Source of the DNA: Minisyncoccota bacterium | Lineage (GTDB): Bacteria > Patescibacteriota > Minisyncoccia > Minisyncoccales > MHMH01 | Direction: 5' to 3' | Assembly: GCA_028694095.1 (NCBI GenBank) | Contig: JAQUTZ010000015.1 | Location: forward strand, 1 to 11,783 | DNA length: 11,783 nucleotides | Shown here: in pieces, positions 1 to 7,084 of the stretch | How the letters are laid out: every line of letters starts with the position of its first letter | Position numbering within the stretch: the first letter of the stretch is position 1 | Position numbers and translations under genes: made by a program | The notes under the pieces: model-generated | What the model was told of the DNA's origin: nothing | What the model saw: the letters and a program-made list of their open reading frames with translations, nothing else | Databases searched by the model: none

Positions 1-1784
1 TCTCCGGCTACCTTGTCTAAAAGTTCCTGGGACTTCAAGCCCTTTTTCTCAAGCATTTCCTCAAAAAGAGGATTAATTTCGGTCATTTCTTCTCCGCCCA
101 AAACATGCTTTCTGGTAAAAGAAACGGCAAAAAGCGGCTCAATTCCAGAAGAGCACCCGGCAATTATTCCTATAGTCCCCGTGGGAGCGATGGTTGTAGT
201 AGTGGCGTTTCTCAATGGTTCGGCTCCTTCTTTATCATAAATGCTGCCCTTGAAATTCGGGAAAGGTCCTCTTTCTTTAGCTAATTCGCGGGAAGCAACC
301 TTTGACTCGTCCTGGATAAACTTCATCACTTTTTCGGCGGTTTGGATGGCTTCCTTGGAGTTGTAAACCATTTCCAGACGAATGAGCATATCGGCAAATC
401 CCATCACCCCTAATCCTATCTTTCTGTTGGCTCTGCTCATTTCTTCAATCTCTTTTAAGGGATAGCGGTTAACCTCAATGACGTTATCCAGAAATCTAAC
501 GGCCGTATGGACGGTATGCTTCATTTTTTCCCAGTCTATTTCCCATTTGCCGTCTCCCTTGGACTTGAGCATTCTTTGAAGGTTAATGCTGCCGAGATTG
601 CAGCTTTCATAGGGAAGCAGGGGCTGTTCCCCGCATGGATTCGTGCTTTCAATTTCTCCTATTTTTGGAGTGGGATTTTCTTCGTTTATCCTGTCTATGA
701 AAATAACTCCGGGATCGCCCGTTTCCCAGGCATAGTGGGTAATAAGGTCGAAAACCGACTTTGCCTTCAAACTCCCCCAAACCTGGCCGGTCCTGGGGTT
801 AATTAAATCGTACTCTTCGTCTTTCTTGGCTCTTTCCATAAATTCGTCTGTGACGGCAACGGAAATATTGAAATTGGAAAGAATGCCCTCTTCATGCTTG
901 GCGGTAATAAACTCCATGATATCGGGATGGTCCACTCTTAAAATTCCCATATTAGCTCCCCTTCTCTTGCCTCCCTGTTTAATGGTATTGGTAGCTGCGT
1001 CAAAGACAGTCATGAAGCTTATGGGTCCTGAAGCCACCCCCTTGGTGCTTTTAACCAAATCTCCCCTGGGCCTCAGCCTGGTAAAACTGAATCCCGTTCC
1101 TCCTCCCGACTGGTGAATTAAAGCTGAATCCTTCACCGCGTTAAAAATACTTTCCAGGTCGTCTTTAACTGGCAAAACAAAACAAGCGGCAAGCTGTTGG
1201 AGAACATTGCCGGCGTTCATTAAGGTCGGAGAATTTGGAAGGAAATCCAAGGAAGCCATTGTTCGGTAGAATTTCTCTTCCACTCCGAATAATTCTTCTT
1301 CGGTTAGGTCGGGATTGTAAATTTTCTCGGCCGAGGCGATGTTTTGAGCCACTCTCCTAAAAAGCTGCTGTGGAGTTTCGATTATTTTCCCGGCTTCATT
1401 CTTTTTTAAATATCTTGATTCTAAAATTCTTAAAGCGTTGGGAGTCAGTTTAGTCCTCACTTGATGGTTAAGTAGCCACCATTTTGCTTCTCGTATTTCT
1501 GTTCTTTTCCTTCGGTAGTTGTGGTAAGCCTCTGCGGTATCGGCAAGATTTTCTTTTTTAAAAACTTCTTCGACTACGTCCTGTATCTGCTCGACTTCGG
1601 GAATTTTTCCCTCTAATTTTTCGTTGAGAAGAGAAACAACTTTGTCTGCAAGTCCCTCAGCCATCTCTTCGCTCTTGCCGGTAGCGATTAAGGCTTTAGA
1701 AATAGCGGAAATAATTTTATCTTGGTCCCAGTCGACCACCCTGCCGTCCCTTTTTTTGATTTTATTGAATTTGCTTTCTACCAT
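1..1784 (-). CDS. nrdJ: Adenosylcobalamin-dependent (class II) ribonucleotide reductase, N-terminal 594 residues; 3' end beyond window
   Basis: Reduces ribonucleotides to deoxyribonucleotides for DNA synthesis, with the radical started by coenzyme B12. Residues about 5-95 form an ATP-cone (starting KRDGRVVDWDQDKI), the usual allosteric domain. The catalytic barrel follows: PNSPTLMNAG at 183-192, C201 in LAACFVLPV, HQSGGGTGFSF at 224-234, NPCGE at 382-386, C395 in ESCNLGSINL, and APTGTIGIIAG at 533-543. By analogy with Thermotoga NrdJ, C384 is the thiyl-radical cysteine, with N382 and E386 beside it, and C201/C395 are the redox pair; the 11-residue spacing of C384 to C395 matches. The ATG at 1784 is well fixed because an in-frame TAA lies only two codons upstream. 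No Shine-Dalgarno is visible. The gene is transcribed after the ftsZ terminator, probably from its own promoter. The frame is open to the window edge, so C-terminal parts cannot be judged. The class II assignment rests on motif pattern; the B12 dependence is family knowledge. Confidence 0.94.
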   Translation of the reverse strand, partial: MVESKFNKIKKRDGRVVDWDQDKIISAISKALIATGKSEEMAEGLADKVVSLLNEKLEGKIPEVEQIQDVVEEVFKKENLADTAEAYHNYRRKRTEIREAKWWLLNHQVRTKLTPNALRILESRYLKKNEAGKIIETPQQLFRRVAQNIASAEKIYNPDLTEEELFGVEEKFYRTMASLDFLPNSPTLMNAGNVLQQLAACFVLPVKDDLESIFNAVKDSALIHQSGGGTGFSFTRLRPRGDLVKSTKGVASGPISFMTVFDAATNTIKQGGKRRGANMGILRVDHPDIMEFITAKHEEGILSNFNISVAVTDEFMERAKKDEEYDLINPRTGQVWGSLKAKSVFDLITHYAWETGDPGVIFIDRINEENPTPKIGEIESTNPCGEQPLLPYESCNLGSINLQRMLKSKGDGKWEIDWEKMKHTVHTAVRFLDNVIEVNRYPLKEIEEMSRANRKIGLGVMGFADMLIRLEMVYNSKEAIQTAEKVMKFIQDESKVASRELAKERGPFPNFKGSIYDKEGAEPLRNATTTTIAPTGTIGIIAGCSSGIEPLFAVSFTRKHVLGGEEMTEINPLFEEMLEKKGLKSQELLDKVAG

Positions 1785-1873
1785 TTTTGTTTAATTGTAT
1801 GTTAAATCGTTATTTCCGACTTTCTGATAAAAAAATCCTTTCAAGCGCAAAAGGAAGATTTAAACATTATTAC

Positions 1874-1902
1874 ATTTTACTCCCAAAAAAAAGCGGGGTC
1901 AA
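1874..1902 (-). promoter_or_regulatory. Sigma70-type promoter for nrdJ, overlapping the ftsZ terminator
   Basis: On the minus strand TTGACC (1902-1897) is followed after exactly 17 bp by TAAAAT (1879-1874); each box matches 5 of 6 consensus bases. The -35 box is the loop and descending arm of the ftsZ terminator hairpin and the spacer is its T-tract. Transcription would start near 1867, giving a leader of about 80 nt. A second, weaker -10-like TACAAT (1799-1794) lies 9 nt before the start codon and could give a nearly leaderless message, but it has no good -35 box. Confidence 0.55.
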
Positions 1903-1908
1903 ACCCCG
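1885..1908 (-). terminator. Rho-independent terminator of the lepB-ftsZ operon
   Basis: On the minus strand a perfect 6-bp stem CGGGGT/ACCCCG with a 3-nt loop (1908-1894) is followed by one C and eight Ts (1892-1885). It lies about 45 nt after the ftsZ stop codon, so it closes the seven-gene operon. The same bases also supply the -35 element and spacer of the putative nrdJ promoter. Confidence 0.8.
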
Positions 1909-1931
1909 TCAATCTCTCTATAACCGGAGAC

Positions 1932-1940
1932 TTATCCACA
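1932..1940 (+). promoter_or_regulatory. Perfect DnaA box (TTATCCACA)
   Basis: TTATCCACA is the strict consensus DnaA-binding nonamer. It lies between the ftsZ stop and the ftsZ terminator, about 30 bp upstream of the -35 box proposed for nrdJ. DnaA is known to regulate the nrdAB promoter in E. coli, so a regulatory role is plausible. A single 9-mer can occur by chance, and I saw no cluster that would suggest a replication origin. Confidence 0.4.
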
Positions 1941-1953
1941 AGCCCCCTACTCC

Positions 1954-2892
1954 TTATTTCTGGCCAAACCCCGTGGCAATAACCGTAATTTTCATCTCTC
2001 CCTTTTGAAGTTTTTTATCATTAACCGCTCCGAAAATCACTTTTGCTCTCGGATCGGCCTTCTCGGTGATAATTTCCGCTGCTTCGTTTATTTCGTTAAG
2101 GCTCAAATCGTCTCCGCCGCTTACGTTAAATAGTATTCCCTTGGCTCCCTTGATGGAAAAATCAAGCAATGGGGAATTTATAGCAAGACTGACTGCTGTT
2201 TCCACCCTCCTTTCCCCCTTGGCCCTGCCCATTCCAAAGAAAGCCGAGCCGGAATTCCGCATAATCGTCTTTACTCCCGCAAAATCAACATTTATTATTC
2301 CCGGAAGAATAATTAAATCGGTAATTCCCTGGACGGCCTGCCTCAAAACTTCATCGCAAGTCCAAAAAGCTTCGGTCAAAGTCTTATCTTTGTTTCCCTG
2401 CAAGAGGACTTTGTCATTGGGAATTATCAAAAGAGTATCCACTTTACCTTTTAGGTTCTCCAGCCCTTTTTTCGCCATCTGCGATCGGTAGCTTCCCTCA
2501 AATGAAAAAGGGGTCGTCACCACTCCCACCACCAAAGCTCCCAGGCTTTTTGCTATTTCGGCAACCACCGGAGAAGCGCCTGTTCCGGTACCGCCCCCTA
2601 GGCCGCAGGTAATGAAAACCATATCTGCTCCCTGAAGAAGCCGGGTGATTTCCTCCTTGCTTTCTTCAGCTGCCATTCTTCCCACTTCCGGATTCATTCC
2701 GGCTCCCAGGCCTTTGGTAAGATTTCCGCCTATTCTGAGCTTCTGATCGGCTTTGGCTTTTTTGATGTCCTGGGCGTCGCAGTTAATTACAGCCAAGTCC
2801 ACTCCCTGGATTTTAGCTGTTACCATTCTGGAAACTGCGTTAGAGCCGGCTCCCCCCACGCCGACGACTTTTATTTTAGTACCGTAATTCAT
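1954..2892 (-). CDS. ftsZ: Cell division GTPase FtsZ, tail-less, with altered T7 loop
   Basis: Tubulin-like GTPase that polymerises into the cytokinetic ring. Of 312 residues, the GTP-binding domain shows GVGGAGSNAV at 11-20, the tubulin signature GGGTGTG at 99-105, TTPFSFEG at 126-133 and PND at 158-160. The T7 synergy loop reads NVDFAGV (201-207): N201 and D203 are present, but the position equal to E. coli D212 is G206 (codon GGA, 2277-2275). The protein ends at GFGQK immediately after the second globular domain, so the flexible linker and the conserved C-terminal peptide that binds FtsA, ZipA or SepF are absent; most FtsZ proteins are about 350-400 residues. The start ATG overlaps the ftsA stop by 4 nt (ATGA), suggesting translational coupling; there is no Shine-Dalgarno. 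It is the last gene of the operon and is followed by a terminator. Identity is certain; the effect of the oddities is inference. Confidence 0.98.
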   Translation of the reverse strand: MNYGTKIKVVGVGGAGSNAVSRMVTAKIQGVDLAVINCDAQDIKKAKADQKLRIGGNLTKGLGAGMNPEVGRMAAEESKEEITRLLQGADMVFITCGLGGGTGTGASPVVAEIAKSLGALVVGVVTTPFSFEGSYRSQMAKKGLENLKGKVDTLLIIPNDKVLLQGNKDKTLTEAFWTCDEVLRQAVQGITDLIILPGIINVDFAGVKTIMRNSGSAFFGMGRAKGERRVETAVSLAINSPLLDFSIKGAKGILFNVSGGDDLSLNEINEAAEIITEKADPRAKVIFGAVNDKKLQKGEMKITVIATGFGQK

Positions 2893-4115
2893 GGAATAAA
2901 GTTTTGGAAAATTCTTTTAATTTTTTTGGCCATCCCGCTGGAAATATGCGGCATGCTGGAACCTCCTTCGTCATCGAGATCGGCGGCCGACAAAACCAGT
3001 CCGGAGGCCGTGCTCCATAAGCTGTCGTCTTCGATTCCGCCTAACCCCTGGACTTTCCCCATTCTAACGGGAAGTTTTAATTCTTTTTTGGCCAGCTCTA
3101 CTATCTTGGGAAGCTTGGCGCCTCCTCCGGTTAGAACTATGCCGGCGGGCAAGGGTCCCTTAAGCGGAGTTCTCTTCAGCTCTTTTTGGACCTGGTCGAA
3201 TATCTCGCATACCCTGGCCTCTATTATTTTAACCAGCATTTTGTGGGAAAAAACCAGAACGTCTCCGTTGCCTTCTTCTTTGGGAAGCTCTACTTTTTCC
3301 TTCTTTCTTCCGCCCGTCCAAATGCAGCTGCCAAACTCTTTTTTAATCTGCTCGGCCAGCTCAACATCGGTTTTCAGCCCTACGGCTAAATCATTGGTTA
3401 TTCTTTCAGATCCCACCGGAAAGACGGCGGCGTGCACCAAATCTCCCTCTTCATAAACAGCCATATCAGTAGTGCCGGCTCCAATGTCCACCAGGCAGAC
3501 TCCCAGCTCTTTCTGTTGGGGAGTAAGAATCGACCTGGAACTTGCCAAGGCCGAAGGAATAACGTCTTGAATTTGAAAACCGGCGCTCAAAATAGCGCTG
3601 GTAAGATTTTTTAAAAACGGAGAAAAAGCGCAAAGAGCCAGAACGTCAACCTCCAGCCTCAATCCCTGCATATCGTAAGGCTCTTTTATATTCCCCTGGC
3701 CGTCAACGATAAACTCCCTTGGAAAAATATCCAGAATCTCCCTATTGGATGGAAGAGAGAAAGCCTGAGAGGCTTGAATGACTCTGTTAACGTCTTCTTC
3801 TGAAATCTTTTGGTCGGCTCTCGAAACCACCACCGTGCCGTGCGAGGGAGTGGAAAAAATATGACTCCCCCCTATGTTAGTATAAACGTCTTCTATGCGG
3901 TAGCCTGTCTGAGCTTGAAGCTGTGAAAGCGCGTCGCTGATGCTTTTTGAGACTTGGTCTATCTTAAAAACTACCCCCCTTCTAACCCCGAAAACCGGCG
4001 TGTTAACCTGCCCCATCACTTCTAGGGCGTTGGTTTCGGGATCCCTGGCCACGGCTATCGCCTTTATTGAACTCGTTCCGATATCCAGGCCGGCTATAAC
4101 GTGGTTTCTGGCCAT
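2889..4115 (-). CDS. ftsA: Cell division protein FtsA (actin-like membrane tether)
   Basis: Actin-family ATPase that ties FtsZ filaments to the membrane and recruits later division proteins. The 408 residues show the phosphate-1 motif GLDIGTSSIKA (9-19), a 1C subdomain around 85-165 in place of actin subdomain 1B, phosphate-2 VDIGAGTTDMAV (209-220) and the adenosine motif GIVLTGGGAKLP (325-336). The last 15 residues (GMAKKIKRIFQNFIP) form a basic amphipathic helix, which is the expected membrane-targeting sequence, so this copy is complete. A charged stretch around 268-284 is probably a variable loop. It begins 6 nt after yqeY and its TGA overlaps the ftsZ start. No Shine-Dalgarno is present. 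Its usual partner, the FtsZ C-terminal peptide, is missing from the neighbouring FtsZ. Confidence 0.98.
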   Translation of the reverse strand: MARNHVIAGLDIGTSSIKAIAVARDPETNALEVMGQVNTPVFGVRRGVVFKIDQVSKSISDALSQLQAQTGYRIEDVYTNIGGSHIFSTPSHGTVVVSRADQKISEEDVNRVIQASQAFSLPSNREILDIFPREFIVDGQGNIKEPYDMQGLRLEVDVLALCAFSPFLKNLTSAILSAGFQIQDVIPSALASSRSILTPQQKELGVCLVDIGAGTTDMAVYEEGDLVHAAVFPVGSERITNDLAVGLKTDVELAEQIKKEFGSCIWTGGRKKEKVELPKEEGNGDVLVFSHKMLVKIIEARVCEIFDQVQKELKRTPLKGPLPAGIVLTGGGAKLPKIVELAKKELKLPVRMGKVQGLGGIEDDSLWSTASGLVLSAADLDDEGGSSMPHISSGMAKKIKRIFQNFIP

Positions 4116-4121
4116 AAAACT

Positions 4122-4622
4122 TTAAGACGTTAATAATTCTTTGACTATTTTTGAAACTAAACCTCCGTCAGCTTTTCCTTTTACTTTGGGCATAAGAGCT
4201 CCCATTACTTTCCCCATATCCTTTTGGTCTTTTGCTCCGGTTTGCTGAATCGCCTCTTGAACTAATTTTTTAACTTCTTCTTCGGAAAGCTGCTCTGGCA
4301 GGTATTTTTGAAGAATTTCAGTTTCCTTTTTTTCTTTTTCAGCTAGCTCGGTTCGGCCCGCTTTTTCGTACTCTTGAGCGGATTCTTTTCTTTTTTTGAC
4401 TTCGGAAGAAATCACGTCGACAATCTCTTCGTTAGAAAGGGCGCTTTTTTCGGCCAGCTCTTTTTCTTCCATGCTGGAATTCTCCTTGCTTATTTTATAC
4501 CTCTTTTCCTTCTCTTTGTTCAAAAGAGCAGCCGTCAGCATCCTTAAAACGGAAACCTTAAGCTCTTCCTTTCCTTTAAAGGCTTCGTTTAACTCCTTGT
4601 TTATTTGTTCTCTTAAGTCCAT
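4122..4622 (-). CDS. yqeY: GatB/YqeY-domain protein
   Basis: A helical protein of 166 residues related to the C-terminal tRNA-binding domain of the GatB subunit of Asp/Glu-tRNA amidotransferase. The stand-alone YqeY form has no firmly known job; a role in tRNA handling is assumed from the homology. Family hallmarks are LRMLTAAL (26-33), the charged helix with EYEKAGRTELAEKE (84-97), ILQKYLPEQLSEEEV (103-117) and DMGKVMGALMPKVKGKADG (135-153) near the end. Length is normal for the family (about 150 residues). Its ATG shares one base with the rpsU stop (TAATG), so it is probably made by coupled translation. In many bacteria yqeY follows rpsU, which supports both assignments. Confidence 0.93.
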   Translation of the reverse strand: MDLREQINKELNEAFKGKEELKVSVLRMLTAALLNKEKEKRYKISKENSSMEEKELAEKSALSNEEIVDVISSEVKKRKESAQEYEKAGRTELAEKEKKETEILQKYLPEQLSEEEVKKLVQEAIQQTGAKDQKDMGKVMGALMPKVKGKADGGLVSKIVKELLTS

Positions 4623-4837
4623 TATATTTTGCCCAACTTTTTTAATTTGGCGTACTCTTTTCTCAGTTCTTCCTTCCTAAGGGCGGCTCTTTTTTGGGCT
4701 GTCTCGCTTTTGTTCCTTTGGTGGAAGCGGTTTTTCCTGGCCCTAATCAAAATACCGGCCTGCTGAACGCTCTTCTGGAAGCGGCGAACTAAAGATTGAG
4801 TGTTTTCTTTGTCTTGTTTTTTTACTTTTAGTGTCAT
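4622..4837 (-). CDS. rpsU: 30S ribosomal protein bS21
   Basis: Small basic ribosomal protein of the 30S platform, located near the 3' end of 16S rRNA and the anti-Shine-Dalgarno. The 71 residues show the core NTQSLVRRFQKSVQQAGIL (12-30) followed by a strongly basic, alpha-helical tail rich in K and R. The order rpsU-yqeY is common in bacteria. The ATG at 4837 is 13 nt after the HIT gene stop; no Shine-Dalgarno precedes it, only an A-rich stretch. The stop TAA overlaps the yqeY start by one base. Confidence 0.96.
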   Translation of the reverse strand: MTLKVKKQDKENTQSLVRRFQKSVQQAGILIRARKNRFHQRNKSETAQKRAALRKEELRKEYAKLKKLGKI

Positions 4838-4850
4838 AATGATTATTTTC

Positions 4851-5204
4851 TTAAGAAATCGGTTGAATTTCTTCGGAAAGCGGCGCTCCCCCGATCAAAT
4901 GAAGATGAAGGTGGTCCACTTCCTGCCCTCCGTATTTGCCGACCCTGATTAACAATTTGTAGCCGTTCTGGGAAATTTCCAGATCTTCAGCTATTTTTTT
5001 GGCTGAAAGAATAATTTCTCCCATCAATCCTGCGTCTTCTTCATGCAGCTCAGCGACGCTTTTGATGTGCTTTTTGGGAATAACCAATACATGTACCGGA
5101 GCTATCGGATTTGCATCTTTAAAAGCAATAATGTTGTCGCTTTCAAAAAGAGTTTCCGCCGGTATTTCTTTTTTGGCTATTTTGCAGAAAATGCAGTCTG
5201 CCAT
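4851..5204 (-). CDS. HIT family (Hint-like) nucleotide-binding protein
   Basis: A 117-residue histidine-triad protein of the HinT/PKCI branch, a family of purine nucleoside phosphoramidases and related nucleotidyl hydrolases. It has CIFC at 4-7 (with H46 and H98, the likely structural zinc site of this branch), the core FKDANPIAPVHVLVIPKKHI (28-47) and the triad HLHLHL (98-103), where H100 is expected to be the nucleophile by alignment with HinT. It starts 5 nt after hisS; a weak TAAGG lies before the ATG. The in vivo substrate is unknown. Its place between hisS and rpsU suggests it is expressed with translation genes; aminoacyl-AMP by-products of synthetases are known HinT substrates in other organisms, so a link to hisS is possible but unproven. 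Confidence 0.95.
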   Translation of the reverse strand: MADCIFCKIAKKEIPAETLFESDNIIAFKDANPIAPVHVLVIPKKHIKSVAELHEEDAGLMGEIILSAKKIAEDLEISQNGYKLLIRVGKYGGQEVDHLHLHLIGGAPLSEEIQPIS

Positions 5205-5209
5205 ACGCC

Positions 5210-6496
5210 TTACTTTAATCTTTTTTTAATCTCTGCCACCGCCCTATCCAGCTTAACCGAATCCTGCTTGCCCGTCTTCATATCCCTTATTAAAACGGAA
5301 TCTTCCAGGGCCTCTTTTTGTCCGATTATCAAGGTATAAGGGACCTGGTATTTATCGGCGATTCTAAGCTGGGTTTTTAAGGAATCCCTGCCGAACGACT
5401 CGGCTACGGGAATCTTGGCTTTCCTCAGCTCCTCGAACAGCTTCAAGCTTTTTCTCTTAGCAAATCCGCCAAGCTGAGCCAGAAATACCCCTCTTCCCTG
5501 CTGCTGCAGAGAAGATTCTTTCTTGCTTCTCGCTTTCAATGTTTCCACTATTCTTTCCACTCCGGCAGCAGCTCCGCAGGCGGGAGTATCCTTTCCCCCG
5601 AGCAACCTGATCAGTCCGTCGTATCTTCCTCCGCCCACCAAAGAACCCATCTTTTCTCCTTCTTCCGTCTCTTCAAATATTTCAAAAACGGTTTTCGTGT
5701 AGTAATCCAGCCCTCTTACCAAGTATGGATTCAAACGGTAAGGCAAGTCAAGCTCGTCGAGAAACTCCAGTACTTCCTTAAAATGAGACTTGCAGGGTTC
5801 GCAAAGATGGTCGACTATCTGGGGAGCCTGAGCCTTCACGGGCTGGCATTTTTCTTCTTTACAATCCAGCACCCTCAAAGGATTTTGCTTTATCCTTCTC
5901 CGGCAGTCGGCGCACAATGAGCTCTCCCTGGATTTAAGATAGTTGGATAAAAGCTTTTTGTAGTAGGGGCGGCACTGGCTGTCGCCGATGCTGTTTATTT
6001 CTATGACCAGATTCTTGAATTTAAGCTCTGTGAGTATATTGTAAAAAATCTGTATAAGCTGGGCGTCCATAACTGAGTTCTGTTCTCCGAAAACCTCTAA
6101 ATTGAACTGGTGAAATTGGCGGTATCTGCCCGCCTGGGGCCTTTCTGACCTGAAAAGAGGGCCGAAGGAATAGAATTTCAGAGGCTGGGGCAGATTAAAC
6201 ATGCCGTGCTCAATGTAAGCCCTGGAAACGCCGGCGGTAAACTCCGGCCTTAAAGCCAAATAATCCCCGCCCCTGGTTCTCAAAACATACATCTGCTTTT
6301 CAACTATGTCTGTAGACATTCCCACCCCTTTGGAAAAAAGTTCCGCTTCCTCCACAATGGGGGTTTCTATTTTATCAAATCCGTAAAATCCGGCCACCGA
6401 AGAAGCGGTACTGTAAAACTTCTGGAAATAAGGCTGGTCTTCTGGAAGTATGTCGTGCATTCCGGTTGGCGCTTGGAATTTTGGAGGTTTAGCCAT
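5210..6496 (-). CDS. hisS: Histidyl-tRNA synthetase
   Basis: Class II aminoacyl-tRNA synthetase that charges tRNA-His in the cytoplasm. The 428 residues contain the start PTGMHDILPED (10-20), motif 2 FRSERPQAGRYRQFHQ (115-130), the histidine-specific motif LVRGLDYYTKTVFE (259-272), motif 3 with GGGRYDGL (288-295) and GAAAGVER (308-315), and an anticodon-binding domain from about residue 335 to the end. The insertion domain around NPLRVLDCK (205-213) carries six cysteines (C195, C198, C212, C217, C232, C235), which look like metal-binding sites; such Cys sets occur in some bacterial HisRS. Length is normal. It starts 3 nt after lepB with no visible Shine-Dalgarno, so translation probably depends on reinitiation. 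Confidence 0.98.
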   Translation of the reverse strand: MAKPPKFQAPTGMHDILPEDQPYFQKFYSTASSVAGFYGFDKIETPIVEEAELFSKGVGMSTDIVEKQMYVLRTRGGDYLALRPEFTAGVSRAYIEHGMFNLPQPLKFYSFGPLFRSERPQAGRYRQFHQFNLEVFGEQNSVMDAQLIQIFYNILTELKFKNLVIEINSIGDSQCRPYYKKLLSNYLKSRESSLCADCRRRIKQNPLRVLDCKEEKCQPVKAQAPQIVDHLCEPCKSHFKEVLEFLDELDLPYRLNPYLVRGLDYYTKTVFEIFEETEEGEKMGSLVGGGRYDGLIRLLGGKDTPACGAAAGVERIVETLKARSKKESSLQQQGRGVFLAQLGGFAKRKSLKLFEELRKAKIPVAESFGRDSLKTQLRIADKYQVPYTLIIGQKEALEDSVLIRDMKTGKQDSVKLDRAVAEIKKRLK

Positions 6497-6499
6497 AAT

Positions 6500-7045
6500 T
6501 TAGTATTGAGGGGCTTCTATCTTTGCCATAGCGGCAATGGGCCAAGCCCTTAAAAAGACCCTGCCGATTATATTTCCCTCTGGAAGCGGGCCCCATCTGC
6601 GAGAATCGGAAGATACGGCCCTGTTGTCGCCGAGGACGAAATATTCGTTGTTATCCAAGCGGATTTCCAGATCGCCGCTGGTCGTGTAGGATTCCGGCAA
6701 ATAATCCGATTCGTCCAAAGCCTGGGGAATGCCGTCCGCATATATGGTAATCTGCCCGTCTTCTATCACAACCGTTTCCGTTGGCAGACCCACTATTCTC
6801 TTAATGTACTTCTGCGAAGGATCGTTGGGATAATTGAAAACTATCGCTTCCCCTCTCTGCGGTCCTCTGAATTGATAGGTTATCTCGTCGATAATCAGAT
6901 AATCTCCGTCGTAGAAAGTCGGCTCCATGCTCTGGCCCCTGACAAAAAATGGCTGAAAGACAAAATAGCGGATAGGGACGACTATCAGCAGGGCGATAAT
7001 GACTATCTTGGAGACTTCCCAAATAAAGAAAAGAAAACTTTTCAT
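6500..7045 (-). CDS. lepB: Signal peptidase I
   Basis: Membrane-anchored serine protease that removes signal peptides from exported proteins; active on the outer face of the cytoplasmic membrane. A single transmembrane segment spans about residues 8-26. Then come box B RGQSMEPTFYDGDYLI (36-51) with nucleophile S39, box D KYIKRIVGLPTE (79-90) with general base K82, and box E YFVLGDNRAVSSDSRRWG (135-152). At 181 residues it is a compact form with one membrane anchor, like many Gram-positive and CPR enzymes. It is the first gene of the seven-gene operon, with an extended -10 promoter ending 11 nt before the ATG, so its message is likely to be leaderless. No Shine-Dalgarno. Confidence 0.97.
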   Translation of the reverse strand: MKSFLFFIWEVSKIVIIALLIVVPIRYFVFQPFFVRGQSMEPTFYDGDYLIIDEITYQFRGPQRGEAIVFNYPNDPSQKYIKRIVGLPTETVVIEDGQITIYADGIPQALDESDYLPESYTTSGDLEIRLDNNEYFVLGDNRAVSSDSRRWGPLPEGNIIGRVFLRAWPIAAMAKIEAPQY

Positions 7046-7056
7046 ATACTTTAATG

Positions 7057-7084
7057 ATTATACCAAAATTTTCTTCAAATACAA
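7057..7084 (-). promoter_or_regulatory. Extended -10 promoter for the lepB-ftsZ operon
   Basis: Minus-strand TGGTATAAT (7065-7057) is a perfect extended -10 element (TGnTATAAT). A weak -35 candidate TTGTAT (7084-7079) lies 16 bp upstream. The -10 box ends 11 nt before the lepB ATG, so transcription should begin about 5 nt before the start codon. It is divergent from the pth promoter, 33 bp away. Confidence 0.75.

Noticed and set aside
1932..1940. Replication origin near the DnaA box
   Set aside because: Only one box was seen in 169 bp, with no AT-rich repeats and no dnaA or dnaN nearby.
2066..2491. 141-codon plus-strand open frame opposite ftsZ
   Set aside because: It is antisense to the conserved FtsZ core; its sequence is low-complexity Ser/Leu/Pro with no family resemblance.
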